In this document: positions 1 through 10,943 of the stretch, one piece after another | How the letters are laid out: each line of letters starts with the position of its first letter | How positions within the stretch are numbered: the stretch's first letter is position 1 | NCBI GenBank assembly: GCA_902620525.1 | Contig: CACNIK010000002.1 | Location: 62,001-126,000 of the forward strand | DNA length: 64,000 nucleotides | Source: an uncultured Pelagibacteraceae bacterium | GTDB lineage: Bacteria > Pseudomonadota > Alphaproteobacteria > Pelagibacterales > Pelagibacteraceae | Direction of reading: 5' to 3' | Position numbers and translations under genes: made by a program | The notes under the pieces: model-generated | What the model was told of the DNA's origin: nothing | What the model saw: only the letters and a program-made list of their open reading frames with translations | Databases searched by the model: none

Positions 1-330
1 CGATAACGTCCTATCTTTGTCATAGAAAAACTGTTTAACTTTACTTTTTGTAAAATTAATTTCATCTAGGTGGGAATTGTAATACTTTCTTATAATTGCG
101 GGCTTAAACTTTCTTTTTTTTAGCAAGTTATAAATATAAATACTTAATGGAGTTTTACCTGTTCCACCAATAAAAATGTTACCAACGCAAATAACTGGAA
201 TATTAGACCTAAAACCTTTTATAAAATGCGTCTTAAAAATATTAAATATTATTGTAACTAAACATAATGGAAATAAACAGATAGATAAAAAATTTATATC
301 ATTCCAAAACTTAGGCTTTTTAAACTTCAT
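1..330 (-). CDS. lpxK: Tetraacyldisaccharide 4'-kinase LpxK, N-terminal part (cut by window edge)
   Basis: This frame is open from an ATG at 328-330 to the left edge of the window, so only the first 110 residues are visible. They show a hydrophobic N-terminal anchor (about residues 11-30), then a P-loop of the form GNIFIGGTGKTP. That motif is diagnostic of LpxK, the inner-membrane kinase that phosphorylates the lipid A precursor at the 4' position. The ATG overlaps the TGA of waaA (ATGA), so the two are probably translationally coupled. The order msbA-waaA-lpxK is a recognised lipid A/Kdo gene arrangement. The C-terminal part lies outside the window. Confidence 0.88.
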   Translation of the reverse strand, partial: MKFKKPKFWNDINFLSICLFPLCLVTIIFNIFKTHFIKGFRSNIPVICVGNIFIGGTGKTPLSIYIYNLLKKRKFKPAIIRKYYNSHLDEINFTKSKVKQFFYDKDRTLS

Positions 331-1592
331 TTACTTAATCTCAAAATCTCTTTTGTTGTTAAATTTAATATTTGTTCTCCATATAAATTAATTTGATCTA
401 TATTTCTTTTATTTTTTACATTTTTATTATTAAAGTCTTCAATTAAATTTTTAGTTAAATCAATTTCATTAGTAATTTCACATGCAATTTTTTTTTCTTT
501 TAAAAATTTATATATTTCTTTAAAGTTAGATATATAGGGCCCGTGATAAATCTTACATCCGCATTTGGCAGGCTCTATTGGATTTTGACCTCCAACTTTT
601 ATTAATTTCTTTGATAACGATTTTCCCATAAATATACTCTCACAATTTTGAAAATAATTAATCATTTCTCCAATTGAATTAACAATTAAGATTTCTGAGT
701 CTTTAGATATATCCTCAAACTTATTAATTATTTGGCTTTTAAGGTTAAAATCACCGCTAATTTTATTAATTTGACTAGATCTGTTTATATGGCGAGGAAT
801 AATTATTGTAACAATTTTTATTCCTTTTTGTTTTAATAAATTATGTGTTTTTAAAATTATTTTCTCTTCATCTGGATGAGTGCTTGCAGCACACCAAATA
901 TGATGTCTGATAAAAATAGACTTCATATCAATATATTTTTCATCGCTATTTATATTTGTACAGAATTTTAAATTACCAAAAAATTTTACGTTTTTTGCTC
1001 CTAAAGATTTCAAATTTTTCTCAGACTCTTTACTCGACGAAAGACATAAATCATATAAACCAAATAATTTTGATGATAAGCGAGACACCAACTTCCATCT
1101 TTTAAATGTTTTCATTGTAATTCGTCCATTAAGCAAAACTAAAGGTATTTTTCTTCTAGTTATTTCAAGGAGGTAATTAGGCCAAATTTCAGAATCTACA
1201 AATATCACTAGCTCAGGCTCCCAATGGTTAATAAACTTTTTTACTAAAAATTGAACATCCAAGGGAAAGAAACGGTGTTGAACATTATCTCCATTGAATT
1301 TTTTTCTCTCTATTAGTCGACTGGAACTCAACGTTGTTGAAGTAAGTAAAATAAAAACGTCCTCATTTTCTTTTGTTAGCTTTGAGATTAAAGGAAAAAC
1401 ACTGTTTGTTTCACCTATACTTGAAGCATGTATCCATATAATTTTTTTATTTTTGGGTAAAAAATAATCATTCACTGATATCTTTTCGATAAATCTTTTT
1501 TTATCTTCTTTATTGAAATACCTTCTAAAAAAAATAGTTAATACAAAAATTGGGAACAAAAAAAAAGTTAAAGCTCTATAGAAAAAAATCAT
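327..1592 (-). CDS. waaA: 3-deoxy-D-manno-octulosonic acid (Kdo) transferase WaaA
   Basis: 421 residues, the usual length for WaaA/KdtA, which adds Kdo from CMP-Kdo to lipid A precursors at the cytoplasmic face of the inner membrane. Visible features are a single N-terminal membrane anchor (about residues 6-22), the N-domain motif HASSIGE at 55-61 whose glutamate is the expected catalytic base, and a C-terminal donor-site stretch GGQNPIEPA. It lies 6 bases downstream of msbA and overlaps lpxK by 4 bases, forming an outer-membrane lipid operon. The start chosen is the only ATG that keeps the membrane anchor. Confidence 0.93.
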   Translation of the reverse strand: MIFFYRALTFFLFPIFVLTIFFRRYFNKEDKKRFIEKISVNDYFLPKNKKIIWIHASSIGETNSVFPLISKLTKENEDVFILLTSTTLSSSRLIERKKFNGDNVQHRFFPLDVQFLVKKFINHWEPELVIFVDSEIWPNYLLEITRRKIPLVLLNGRITMKTFKRWKLVSRLSSKLFGLYDLCLSSSKESEKNLKSLGAKNVKFFGNLKFCTNINSDEKYIDMKSIFIRHHIWCAASTHPDEEKIILKTHNLLKQKGIKIVTIIIPRHINRSSQINKISGDFNLKSQIINKFEDISKDSEILIVNSIGEMINYFQNCESIFMGKSLSKKLIKVGGQNPIEPAKCGCKIYHGPYISNFKEIYKFLKEKKIACEITNEIDLTKNLIEDFNNKNVKNKRNIDQINLYGEQILNLTTKEILRLSK

Positions 1593-1598
1593 AAATCC

Positions 1599-3341
1599 TT
1601 ATTTTAATTGTTTTTCATATAGTAATTTGTAATAGTCACAATTTTTAATTAGTTCTTCGTGAGTACCCGAGTCTACTAAATTTCCTTTTTTTATTACAAA
1701 AATTTTATCTGCATTATGAATAGTTGATAATCTGTGTGCTATAACAAGTGTTGTTTTATTTTTTGTTAAATTTTTAATAGCATTTTGAACGACTTCTTCT
1801 GACTCTGCGTCTAATGATGAAGTTGCTTCATCAAGAAGAATTATTGGGGATTTTTTAAGAATGGCTCTAGCAATTGAAAGCCTTTGTTTTTGACCACCAG
1901 AGAGTCTTATGCCATTTTCACCTATTAAAGTATCGTGTTTTTGAGGCATATCTCTAATAAACTCATCAGCAGCAGCGAATTTACATGACTCAAAAAACTC
2001 TGCCTCTGAGGCATCTTTATTGGCATATAAAATATTTTCTTTAACTGAATTGTCAAAAAGTATTACATCTTGGCTAACAAGTGAAATTGATTTTCTTAAA
2101 GATTTTAAGTTTACAGACCTAGTGTTTTGCCCATCAATATAAATCTCACCATTTTGAGGGTCGTAAAATCTTGGTAGCAAGTTAATTATTGTACTCTTAC
2201 CTGCACCGCTATGACCTACGAACGCTGCCATAGATCCACCTTTAATATCAATATTTATATCTTTTATCGCTTTATCATTTGAGTTTTCATATTCAAAACT
2301 AACATTAGAAAATTTTATATTTCCGGTAGATGGTTTAAGATCAGGAAGATTCTGATCGTTGTTAATCGTGATTGGTTTATCAATTACTTTGTAAATTCTT
2401 TTAGCTCCTGCCGCGCCAGAAAAAACTATCATATTAATTGTGGCTAACGAACGTATAGGTTGATAAGCAAGCATCATTGCAGCTAAAAATGAAAAAAATT
2501 GATTTACTTGTAATTCGCCAGAAGAAATTAATGATCCAGAAAAAAATATAAACCCAGCAATCATAAATCCAGTTAATATTTCCATTAATGGTGTTGCTCT
2601 AACAATGATTGAAGATATTTTTGCACCTTTATTAACCATTTCAAAAATAATATTTTTGGATTTTTGAAATTCGACCTCCTCTTTTTGGTAAATTCTGATC
2701 ATTTTTGATGCTTTTAAAATTTCGGATAAATGAGCAGTTAATCTTCCTGATATTTCCCCAGCCTCTGAAACAGCTTTACCTATTCGTTTGCCTAGGGATT
2801 TTGCTAAACCAGCTGCTAAAGGCATCATTATCAATGCAAATAAAGTAAGTTTCCAGTTTTGGTAAAGCATTACACCAACTAAAGCAATTAATGTCATGGA
2901 GTCTTTCATTACATTAAGTATACCAGTGCTACATAAAGAATTAACCTGTCCAGCATCAAAATTAATGTTTGAAATGAATTTACCCGAGTGTTTTTTTTCA
3001 ATTGTTGCAATATCAGTATTTAATATGTATTTAGCAACTTTTGTTTGAAGTTCACCTGAAATTTCTTGGCCAGTTTTAATAAGCAAAATTCTTGCTACGT
3101 ATAAACAAACACCTTTGGATGAAAATGCTATTATAATTGCAAGCGGTATTACCCAAGCAAAAGTTTGATTGTTTTCAATAAATATTTTTTTTACAGCTGG
3201 ATCTAATAACCAGGCTATAGCCGAAGTGCTCAAAGAAACTATTAAAGATAAAAAAAGTGATAAAAAAATTCGATTTAAGTACCTATTTACATGATCCCTA
3301 TAAAGTCTTTTCAAGATAATTTTTAATTCTTTAAATTCCAT
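1599..3341 (-). CDS. msbA: Lipid A export ABC transporter MsbA (fused permease/ATPase)
   Basis: 580 residues in the half-transporter layout: about six membrane segments in the first 310 residues, then a nucleotide-binding domain. The Walker A motif GHSGAGKST is at 376-384, the signature LSGGQ at 480-484, Walker B IILLDE at 500-505, and the switch histidine near 536. The family flips lipid A-core or other lipids across the inner membrane as a homodimer. Placement directly before waaA and lpxK supports MsbA over a drug exporter, since sequence alone cannot fully separate the two. It follows ubiA with a 1-base gap. Confidence 0.88.
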   Translation of the reverse strand: MEFKELKIILKRLYRDHVNRYLNRIFLSLFLSLIVSLSTSAIAWLLDPAVKKIFIENNQTFAWVIPLAIIIAFSSKGVCLYVARILLIKTGQEISGELQTKVAKYILNTDIATIEKKHSGKFISNINFDAGQVNSLCSTGILNVMKDSMTLIALVGVMLYQNWKLTLFALIMMPLAAGLAKSLGKRIGKAVSEAGEISGRLTAHLSEILKASKMIRIYQKEEVEFQKSKNIIFEMVNKGAKISSIIVRATPLMEILTGFMIAGFIFFSGSLISSGELQVNQFFSFLAAMMLAYQPIRSLATINMIVFSGAAGAKRIYKVIDKPITINNDQNLPDLKPSTGNIKFSNVSFEYENSNDKAIKDINIDIKGGSMAAFVGHSGAGKSTIINLLPRFYDPQNGEIYIDGQNTRSVNLKSLRKSISLVSQDVILFDNSVKENILYANKDASEAEFFESCKFAAADEFIRDMPQKHDTLIGENGIRLSGGQKQRLSIARAILKKSPIILLDEATSSLDAESEEVVQNAIKNLTKNKTTLVIAHRLSTIHNADKIFVIKKGNLVDSGTHEELIKNCDYYKLLYEKQLK

Positions 3342-3342
3342 T

Positions 3343-4203
3343 TTATAAAGATAAAGTTAAAAAAGTTAAAAATAAATAAAATCCAGAAAAGTTATTTATC
3401 TTAAATGCTTCCATACATGTTTCTGGTTTTCTTTTGTTAAAAATATTTATTTGATAAAATAAGGTTGTAAAAAAGACCAATAATGGAAATAAAAAGTAAA
3501 AAGAATTCATATTAAAATAAAAAAATATTAATAGTATAAGAAAACTCATCACGTAACATAACAAAACAAATTTTTTTAACATTGATTTAAATTTAATTGA
3601 TGTTGACTTTACTCCTATAATTTCATCGTCTATAATATCTTGAGACCCATAAATAGTGTCATATCCCAATGTCCAAAATATGGCCGCTAAATAAATTAAA
3701 AATATATCTATATTTAAAAAATCAGTAATAGATGCCCAAGCCATTATTATTCCCCAATTGAATGTCAAACCTAAAAAAAGTTGTGGCCAGTAAGTAATTC
3801 TTTTCATAAAAGGATAAGTAAAGGCAAGTGTCATAGAGGCAAGACCTAAAAAAATTGTTAAAAAATTAAATTGAATTAATATGCAAAATGCTAAACCACA
3901 GAGTACAATTACATATATTATTGCTCTTTTAACAGATATTAAATTTGCAGCTAATGGTCTGCCTTGTGTTCGCTTAACTTTTTTGTCTAGTTTTCTATCA
4001 ACTATATCATTTACAATACATCCGGCACTTCTCATTAAAACAGCACCTAAAAAAAATAAAACAATGTAAAATAAAAAAGTTTCTATATCCTCATTAAAAG
4101 AATAGGCATAAGCTAATCCCCAACTGCAAGGCCAAAATAAAAGCAAATAACCAATTGGCCGATTTAATCTGGTAAGATTAATGAATATTTTTAAATCTTT
4201 CAT
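3343..4203 (-). CDS. ubiA: 4-hydroxybenzoate polyprenyltransferase UbiA
   Basis: 286-residue polytopic membrane protein with the two aspartate-rich motifs of the UbiA superfamily: NDIVDRKLD at 65-73, and a second cluster around residues 180-195 containing YDTIYGSQD and IIDDE. UbiA attaches the polyprenyl tail to 4-hydroxybenzoate, the committing membrane step of ubiquinone synthesis. That fits the cytochrome oxidase and bc1 operons elsewhere in the window. The early NRPIG stretch is typical of 4-hydroxybenzoate enzymes rather than the heme O synthase branch. It is the first gene of the minus-strand envelope block. Confidence 0.92.
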   Translation of the reverse strand: MKDLKIFINLTRLNRPIGYLLLFWPCSWGLAYAYSFNEDIETFLFYIVLFFLGAVLMRSAGCIVNDIVDRKLDKKVKRTQGRPLAANLISVKRAIIYVIVLCGLAFCILIQFNFLTIFLGLASMTLAFTYPFMKRITYWPQLFLGLTFNWGIIMAWASITDFLNIDIFLIYLAAIFWTLGYDTIYGSQDIIDDEIIGVKSTSIKFKSMLKKFVLLCYVMSFLILLIFFYFNMNSFYFLFPLLVFFTTLFYQINIFNKRKPETCMEAFKINNFSGFYLFLTFLTLSL

Positions 4204-4247
4204 TTAAATATGCCTTGTAAATACCAAACGTAATATACATAATCAAT

Positions 4248-4667
4248 TTGATTCGTATGGATATTGATTACACAGTAGCAGCCTTAATGTTTCCAGCTAT
4301 TCCTTTAATGATGACGATGTATAGCAATCGATTTCATACATTAAGTGCTCTGATAAGGAAAATACACGATCAATATACTTTTGAAAAAAAAGTTCCTCCA
4401 GAGTGGGAGAACCAACTTCATGTTTTAAATAAAAGAACAAACTATTTGAAATACGTTATGGGTTTTGCATCTTTTGGTTTTCTTTTTAATATGCTAACAG
4501 TTTTACTGCTTTATCTAGATCTTGTTTTTCAAGCTAGATTAAGCTTTGCTTTTTGTTGTCTTTGTATGATTTTATCTATTTTTATATTTTTACAAGAAGT
4601 AAGACTATCTAACGAGGCATTAAAGTATCATTTAAGCGACATGGCCTCAATGAAAAAAGATTTATAA
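4248..4667 (+). CDS. DUF2721-family small membrane protein
   Basis: 139 residues. A hydrophobic N-terminus containing ALMFPAIPLMMTMYSNRF is followed by a basic linker and two more membrane segments (about residues 70-90 and 97-115). This resembles the DUF2721 family, whose function is unknown. The longest reading starts at TTG (4248). The ATG at 4257, giving a protein beginning MDIDYTV, is the more likely start. The stop codon abuts that of the convergent DUF1289 gene (TTATAA at 4662-4667). It is a lone plus-strand gene between ubiA and a minus-strand redox cluster. Confidence 0.7.
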   Translation: MIRMDIDYTVAALMFPAIPLMMTMYSNRFHTLSALIRKIHDQYTFEKKVPPEWENQLHVLNKRTNYLKYVMGFASFGFLFNMLTVLLLYLDLVFQARLSFAFCCLCMILSIFIFLQEVRLSNEALKYHLSDMASMKKDL

Positions 4668-4928
4668 TTTTTTATTTAACAAATTTTTTTTAAATAAAGA
4701 AATACCATTCTTAATTTTATGATTGTAAGACTCCTTAAAGGTATTTAGTTGCCAACCTTTCATTCTAGAAATAATATCCTCTAAGTTTTTTGATTTCCAT
4801 TCACTAGTTGTTTTCTCATCTTTCCATAAAATTTTTTCTTCATCAGTTCTTGCACAACCATAACAATATCCTGTTACTGGATCAGTTTTACATATACTAA
4901 TACATGGAGAAATTATTTTTTCACTCAT
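4662..4928 (-). CDS. DUF1289-family small cysteine-rich protein
   Basis: 88 residues with four cysteines near the N-terminus (C9, C13, C22, C25) in the pattern SPCISICK...YCYGC, followed by a W..K..E stretch. This matches the DUF1289 family, often labelled a predicted Fe-S protein. The biochemical role is not established. It overlaps the stop region of the upstream quinone oxidoreductase gene by one base and is probably co-translated with it. The last 25 residues are lysine/asparagine-rich and poorly conserved in appearance. Confidence 0.82.
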   Translation of the reverse strand: MSEKIISPCISICKTDPVTGYCYGCARTDEEKILWKDEKTTSEWKSKNLEDIISRMKGWQLNTFKESYNHKIKNGISLFKKNLLNKKL

Positions 4929-5902
4929 TAAGGAATTAAAATTGCTGGACCTAATAATTTTCGAGCTTCTAAGTCAGCATGAGCTTGTTTAGCTTCTGCT
5001 AACTTATATTTTTTTGATATCTTAATTTTTATTTTCCCAAATTTTATTTTTTCGAATATTTTATCCGCACCTTCCTGAAGTTCTTTTCTATTTGTAAAAT
5101 ATTGTGCAATTGAAGGCCTTGTTAAATATAAACCTTTTGGCTGAATATCCTTTGGTACATTTACAGGATCTAACGGACCAGACGCATTACCGAAACTTAT
5201 CATCATACCCCTAGTTTTTAGACAGTTTAAAGATCCATAAAATGTTTTTTTACCTACACCATCGAATACCGCAGGCACACCCTCGTTATTGGTAATTTTT
5301 AGAACTTCTTTTGAAAAATCATCTTTAGTATAATTTATAACGTGTGAATAACCATTTTCCTCAGCAACTTTTATCTTATCATCTGATCCTACTGTTCCAA
5401 TTACTTTTGCCCCAATGCTATTAGCCCACTGAGCAAAGATTTGGCCTACGCCACCAGCTGCTGCATGAAATAAAACTAATTCACCAGCTTTCAACTGATA
5501 AGTTTTTGTCAATAAGTAGTTTGTTGTTAAACCTTTTGTTATTAAAGTAGCAGCAATTTCATGAGAAATACCTTCTGGAACTTTTATAGCAATTTTTGCA
5601 GGAATTATTCTTTGTTGAGCGTATGCTCCAAGCGGAATAGAAGCATATGCAATGTTATCCCCTTTATTAAACTCAGTTACATTACTTCCAACTTCATCAA
5701 CTTTTCCTGCAGCCTCTAAACCAATACCGCTTGGTAGTTTTACAGGATACAAACCCGATCTATGATAAGTATCAATGTAATTTAAACCGATGGCATGATT
5801 AGTCACCTTAATTTCATCTGGGCCAGGAGCACCTACATTTACATCTTGTAGTTCTAAAACTTCAGGGCCACCATTCTTTGTAATAATTATTGATTTAGGC
5901 AT
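4928..5902 (-). CDS. qor: Zinc-independent quinone oxidoreductase (MDR family)
   Basis: 324 residues, the usual length of the QOR branch of medium-chain dehydrogenases. It has the Rossmann nucleotide-binding segment AAAGGVGQ near residues 148-155, the early Y..R.G.YP.. substrate-domain stretch, and no structural or catalytic zinc cysteines. Family members reduce quinones or alkenals with NADPH. The natural substrate here cannot be read from sequence. It lies between pirin and DUF1289 genes on the same strand. Confidence 0.88.
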   Translation of the reverse strand: MPKSIIITKNGGPEVLELQDVNVGAPGPDEIKVTNHAIGLNYIDTYHRSGLYPVKLPSGIGLEAAGKVDEVGSNVTEFNKGDNIAYASIPLGAYAQQRIIPAKIAIKVPEGISHEIAATLITKGLTTNYLLTKTYQLKAGELVLFHAAAGGVGQIFAQWANSIGAKVIGTVGSDDKIKVAEENGYSHVINYTKDDFSKEVLKITNNEGVPAVFDGVGKKTFYGSLNCLKTRGMMISFGNASGPLDPVNVPKDIQPKGLYLTRPSIAQYFTNRKELQEGADKIFEKIKFGKIKIKISKKYKLAEAKQAHADLEARKLLGPAILIP

Positions 5903-5926
5903 TTGAAGTGAAACGTACTTGAACTT

Positions 5927-6769
5927 TTAATATTTAGCAAATGTTCCGTTATTATAATCTTGAATAGCTTCAAGTATCTCTGCTTTTGTGTTCATTACAA
6001 ATGGACCACCCCTAGCAATAGGTTCTCCAATAGGCTTGCCTGCTATAAATAAAAATTCTGTGTTTTTTTCTGCTTTTATTTTAAGTTCACTTCCTCGCTC
6101 TAATAAAATTAAATTTGAGTCACCGGCCTTTTCGTGAATCTTTTTTCCAATTTTTAAATCCCCTTTAAGAATATAAACAAAAGAATTATGACCAGATGGA
6201 ACCTCACATTTAAATTCTTTTCCTTCTTTCAATATTACATGAAAATAAATTGGCTCAACATTATGGTTTTTTTCCGGTCCCTCTACATTCATATATTTTC
6301 CTGCAATTACTTTCACAGTTTTCTCCTTATCTGAGTGAATACCAAGTTCTTTACTTTTTATATAAATGTATTCAGGTTTATTTTTTTTCAATTTAGCTGG
6401 CATATTTATCCAAAGTTGAAAACCTAATAACTTTCCTCCTGACATTGCTGGCATCTCTGAATGAATAATTCCTCTTCCAGTCTTCATCCATTGAACATCT
6501 CCTGGGGCCATTATTCCTTTTGCGCCGGTACTATCTTGATGTTCAAATTCACCATTTAACATATAAGTAACTGTTTCGATTCCTCTATGAGGGTGAGGAG
6601 GAAATCCTGCAATATAATCGTCTTTGTTTTCGGAACCAAACTCATCTAGCATTAAAAAAGGGTCAATATAATCTGCTTCTGGAGTTCCAATGCTTCTTTT
6701 TAATTTTACCCCAGCACCGTCCGAAGCATTAATAGCTTTGATAATTTTTTTTATTTCTATTTGTGACAT
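5927..6769 (-). CDS. Pirin family bicupin protein
   Basis: 280 residues with two cupin domains. The N-terminal cupin carries the full pirin metal site: H59 and H61 in HPHRGIE, then H103 and E105 in IIHSEMP, with EFEHQD between them. Bacterial pirins bind Fe(II) and some have quercetin 2,3-dioxygenase activity. Others act as regulators, so the precise role is open. The C-terminal cupin is shorter, with the SFVYILKGDL segment. It sits 24 bases upstream of qor in a set of redox-related genes. Confidence 0.9.
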   Translation of the reverse strand: MSQIEIKKIIKAINASDGAGVKLKRSIGTPEADYIDPFLMLDEFGSENKDDYIAGFPPHPHRGIETVTYMLNGEFEHQDSTGAKGIMAPGDVQWMKTGRGIIHSEMPAMSGGKLLGFQLWINMPAKLKKNKPEYIYIKSKELGIHSDKEKTVKVIAGKYMNVEGPEKNHNVEPIYFHVILKEGKEFKCEVPSGHNSFVYILKGDLKIGKKIHEKAGDSNLILLERGSELKIKAEKNTEFLFIAGKPIGEPIARGGPFVMNTKAEILEAIQDYNNGTFAKY

Positions 6770-6789
6770 AAATTAAATATATCTTAAGT

Positions 6790-7449
6790 TTACACTATAT
6801 CAAGTAGCTGCGTTAAGTTGCCAATTTCATTCTTTGGATAATAATCAAGGTTGTCAAAATGAGATTTACCTCTGTTAACCCAGACTGAGTTATATCCGTA
6901 GTTTCCACCACCCGACACATCCCAAGTATTAGCACTTAAAAAAATTATTTCTTCAGGTTTTATTTTATATTTTTTAATTGGAAGATCATAAACCTTAGAA
7001 TTTGGTTTATAAATTTTTACTTCCTCTACAGAAAAGAGATCATCAAATAAATTATTTAAATTATTGCTTTTTACAAGCTCTTCGAGAAGTTTTGGAGTAC
7101 CATTTGAAAGAATTGCTAATTTAAATTTTTTTTCTTTTAGATTCGTTAAAACCTTTTTCACTTCAGGATAAGGAGATAAAATTTTATAAAGATTTAATAA
7201 TTCGTTTTTTAAACCACTTTCAATATTGAAAACTTTCATTGACTTATCCAAACTATCTTCAGTTACCTGCCAAAAATCTTTATGTTTTTTCATTAAACTT
7301 CTTAGCCAAGTATATTCAAGTTGAGTGGTTCTCCAGAAGTTTGCAAAATTTTCCCATTTACCACCTATTTTATTCTTACATTTCTCAGCGGCTGAATTAA
7401 CATCAAATAGAGTACCGTATGCATCAAATACAATAGCTTTTGGTTTCAT
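6790..7449 (-). CDS. HAD-family hydrolase, haloacid dehalogenase type II-like
   Basis: 219 residues. Motif I is FDAYGTLFD with nucleophile D9, the signature of type II L-2-haloacid dehalogenases within the HAD superfamily. Motif II is LSNGTP, and the late SANTWDVSGG stretch matches the dehalogenase motif containing the conserved lysine/asparagine region. Family members hydrolyse 2-haloacids or act as small phosphatases, and the physiological substrate is unknown. The stop is 3 bases from the CDGSH gene start region and the two are likely co-transcribed. Confidence 0.85.
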   Translation of the reverse strand: MKPKAIVFDAYGTLFDVNSAAEKCKNKIGGKWENFANFWRTTQLEYTWLRSLMKKHKDFWQVTEDSLDKSMKVFNIESGLKNELLNLYKILSPYPEVKKVLTNLKEKKFKLAILSNGTPKLLEELVKSNNLNNLFDDLFSVEEVKIYKPNSKVYDLPIKKYKIKPEEIIFLSANTWDVSGGGNYGYNSVWVNRGKSHFDNLDYYPKNEIGNLTQLLDIV

Positions 7450-7452
7450 AAA

Positions 7453-7692
7453 TTATTTTAAGTTATGGGATCCATCACACAATGGTTGATCTTTTGTTTG
7501 TTTACAGGTGCAGAAAAAAACTTTTTTAGATTGCTCAGCTTTAAAAACTAAAGGTGAAAATTCTGTCTCTTTATGAGATCCATCACAAAAAGGCTGCTTT
7601 AAACTTTTTCCGCATGTGCACCAGAAGTATGATTTACCCTCTAATACATCTACTCCCACTGGAGAGTTTCCTGCTCTTTGTGCCTTGGTCAT
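7453..7692 (-). CDS. Double CDGSH iron-sulfur domain protein
   Basis: 79 residues composed almost entirely of two CDGSH motifs. The first has ligands C25, C27, C36 and H40, the second C61, C63, C72 and H76. Each 3Cys-1His set should hold a redox-active, pH-sensitive 2Fe-2S cluster, as in the mitoNEET/MitoNEET-related family. The two-domain, soluble architecture resembles the Miner2/CISD3 type and not the membrane-anchored form. It is the first gene of the minus-strand run toward DUF1289 and is divergent from rsmE. Confidence 0.93.
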   Translation of the reverse strand: MTKAQRAGNSPVGVDVLEGKSYFWCTCGKSLKQPFCDGSHKETEFSPLVFKAEQSKKVFFCTCKQTKDQPLCDGSHNLK

Positions 7693-7743
7693 AAAGTTTA
7701 TCCTTTAATTAATTTTAATTTGTTTTTAATATGTATTTTAATT

Positions 7744-8454
7744 ATGAATATTAGATTATATCACCCCAATAGTATAGTTGAAAACTCAACAAATTTATTA
7801 TCAAAAGAGCACACCCACTATGTTGCAAATGTTATGAGATTAAAACGAGGATCAATTGTAAATTTATTTAATAGTGAAGGTGAATGGGAAAGTGAAATAA
7901 TCTTTTGTGAAAAAGAAAGAGTAGAAGTAAAATTTTTGAAAAAAATTAAAGAGCCTCAAAAAAAAAATAAAATTGAACTCGCTATCTGCTTAGTAAAAAA
8001 AAATCCTATGGAAATAATTTTACAAAAAGCAACGGAACTTGGCGTTAGTAAAATTATTCCAATAATTTCAGAAAGGACAGAAGTTAAAGAATTAAATTAT
8101 GATAGAGCAAAAAAGATAACTATTGAGGCTACAGAACAATCAAATCAAATGTTTCCACCTGAAATTTTAGAAGCGGTTAAATTAAAAGATTTTTTAAAAA
8201 ATTTAGATAAGACTACTAAACTTTTATTTGCTGATGTTAACTCAAAAGATAATTTGAGTTTTAAAAAATTAAACAATTTCAAATCTTTAAGTATTTTAAT
8301 TGGTCCAGAAGGTGATTTTTCCCCATCAGAACGAGAGACCATTTTATCATTTCCTCAAGTTGTACCATTTACATTATCCAAAAATATACTGAGATCGGAC
8401 ACTGCTGTTATAAGCGCTATTTCTCTAGTTAATTTTATCAATAATTTACCTTAA
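7744..8454 (+). CDS. rsmE: 16S rRNA (uracil-1498-N3)-methyltransferase RsmE
   Basis: 236 residues from the ATG at 7744. The frame is open further upstream to a TTG at 7678, but that would overlap the CDGSH gene and add an atypical hydrophobic tail, so 7744 is preferred. The N-terminal PUA-like domain is followed by a SPOUT methyltransferase domain with CLVKKNPMEIILQKATELGV, the GPEGDFSPSE cofactor loop and the C-terminal LRSDTAVISA knot motif. It methylates U1498 in the decoding region of 16S rRNA. It precedes the cytochrome oxidase operon on the same strand. Confidence 0.93.
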   Translation: MNIRLYHPNSIVENSTNLLSKEHTHYVANVMRLKRGSIVNLFNSEGEWESEIIFCEKERVEVKFLKKIKEPQKKNKIELAICLVKKNPMEIILQKATELGVSKIIPIISERTEVKELNYDRAKKITIEATEQSNQMFPPEILEAVKLKDFLKNLDKTTKLLFADVNSKDNLSFKKLNNFKSLSILIGPEGDFSPSERETILSFPQVVPFTLSKNILRSDTAVISAISLVNFINNLP

Positions 8455-8472
8455 TTGTCGCATTTATTGAAT

Positions 8473-8507
8473 TTGTTAAAGTATTAAAAAGTTGTATAAA
8501 AATTAAA
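8473..8507 (+). promoter_or_regulatory. Possible coxB promoter, TATAAA 7 bases before the start codon
   Basis: In the 53-base gap before coxB, a TTGTTA (8473-8478) is followed after 16 bases by TATAAA (8495-8500). The coxB ATG begins at 8508. With normal sigma-70 geometry transcription would begin at or next to the ATG, giving a leaderless or near-leaderless message. No Shine-Dalgarno sequence is visible. The AT-rich background makes chance matches common. Confidence 0.35.
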
Positions 8508-10942
<2,435 letters not shown>

Positions 10943-10943
10943 A

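Noticed and set aside
176-391. Plus-strand 71-codon open frame over lpxK/waaA
   Set aside because: It is antisense to the conserved lpxK N-terminus and the waaA 3' end, has no recognisable family features, and is explained as a shadow frame in AT-rich DNA.
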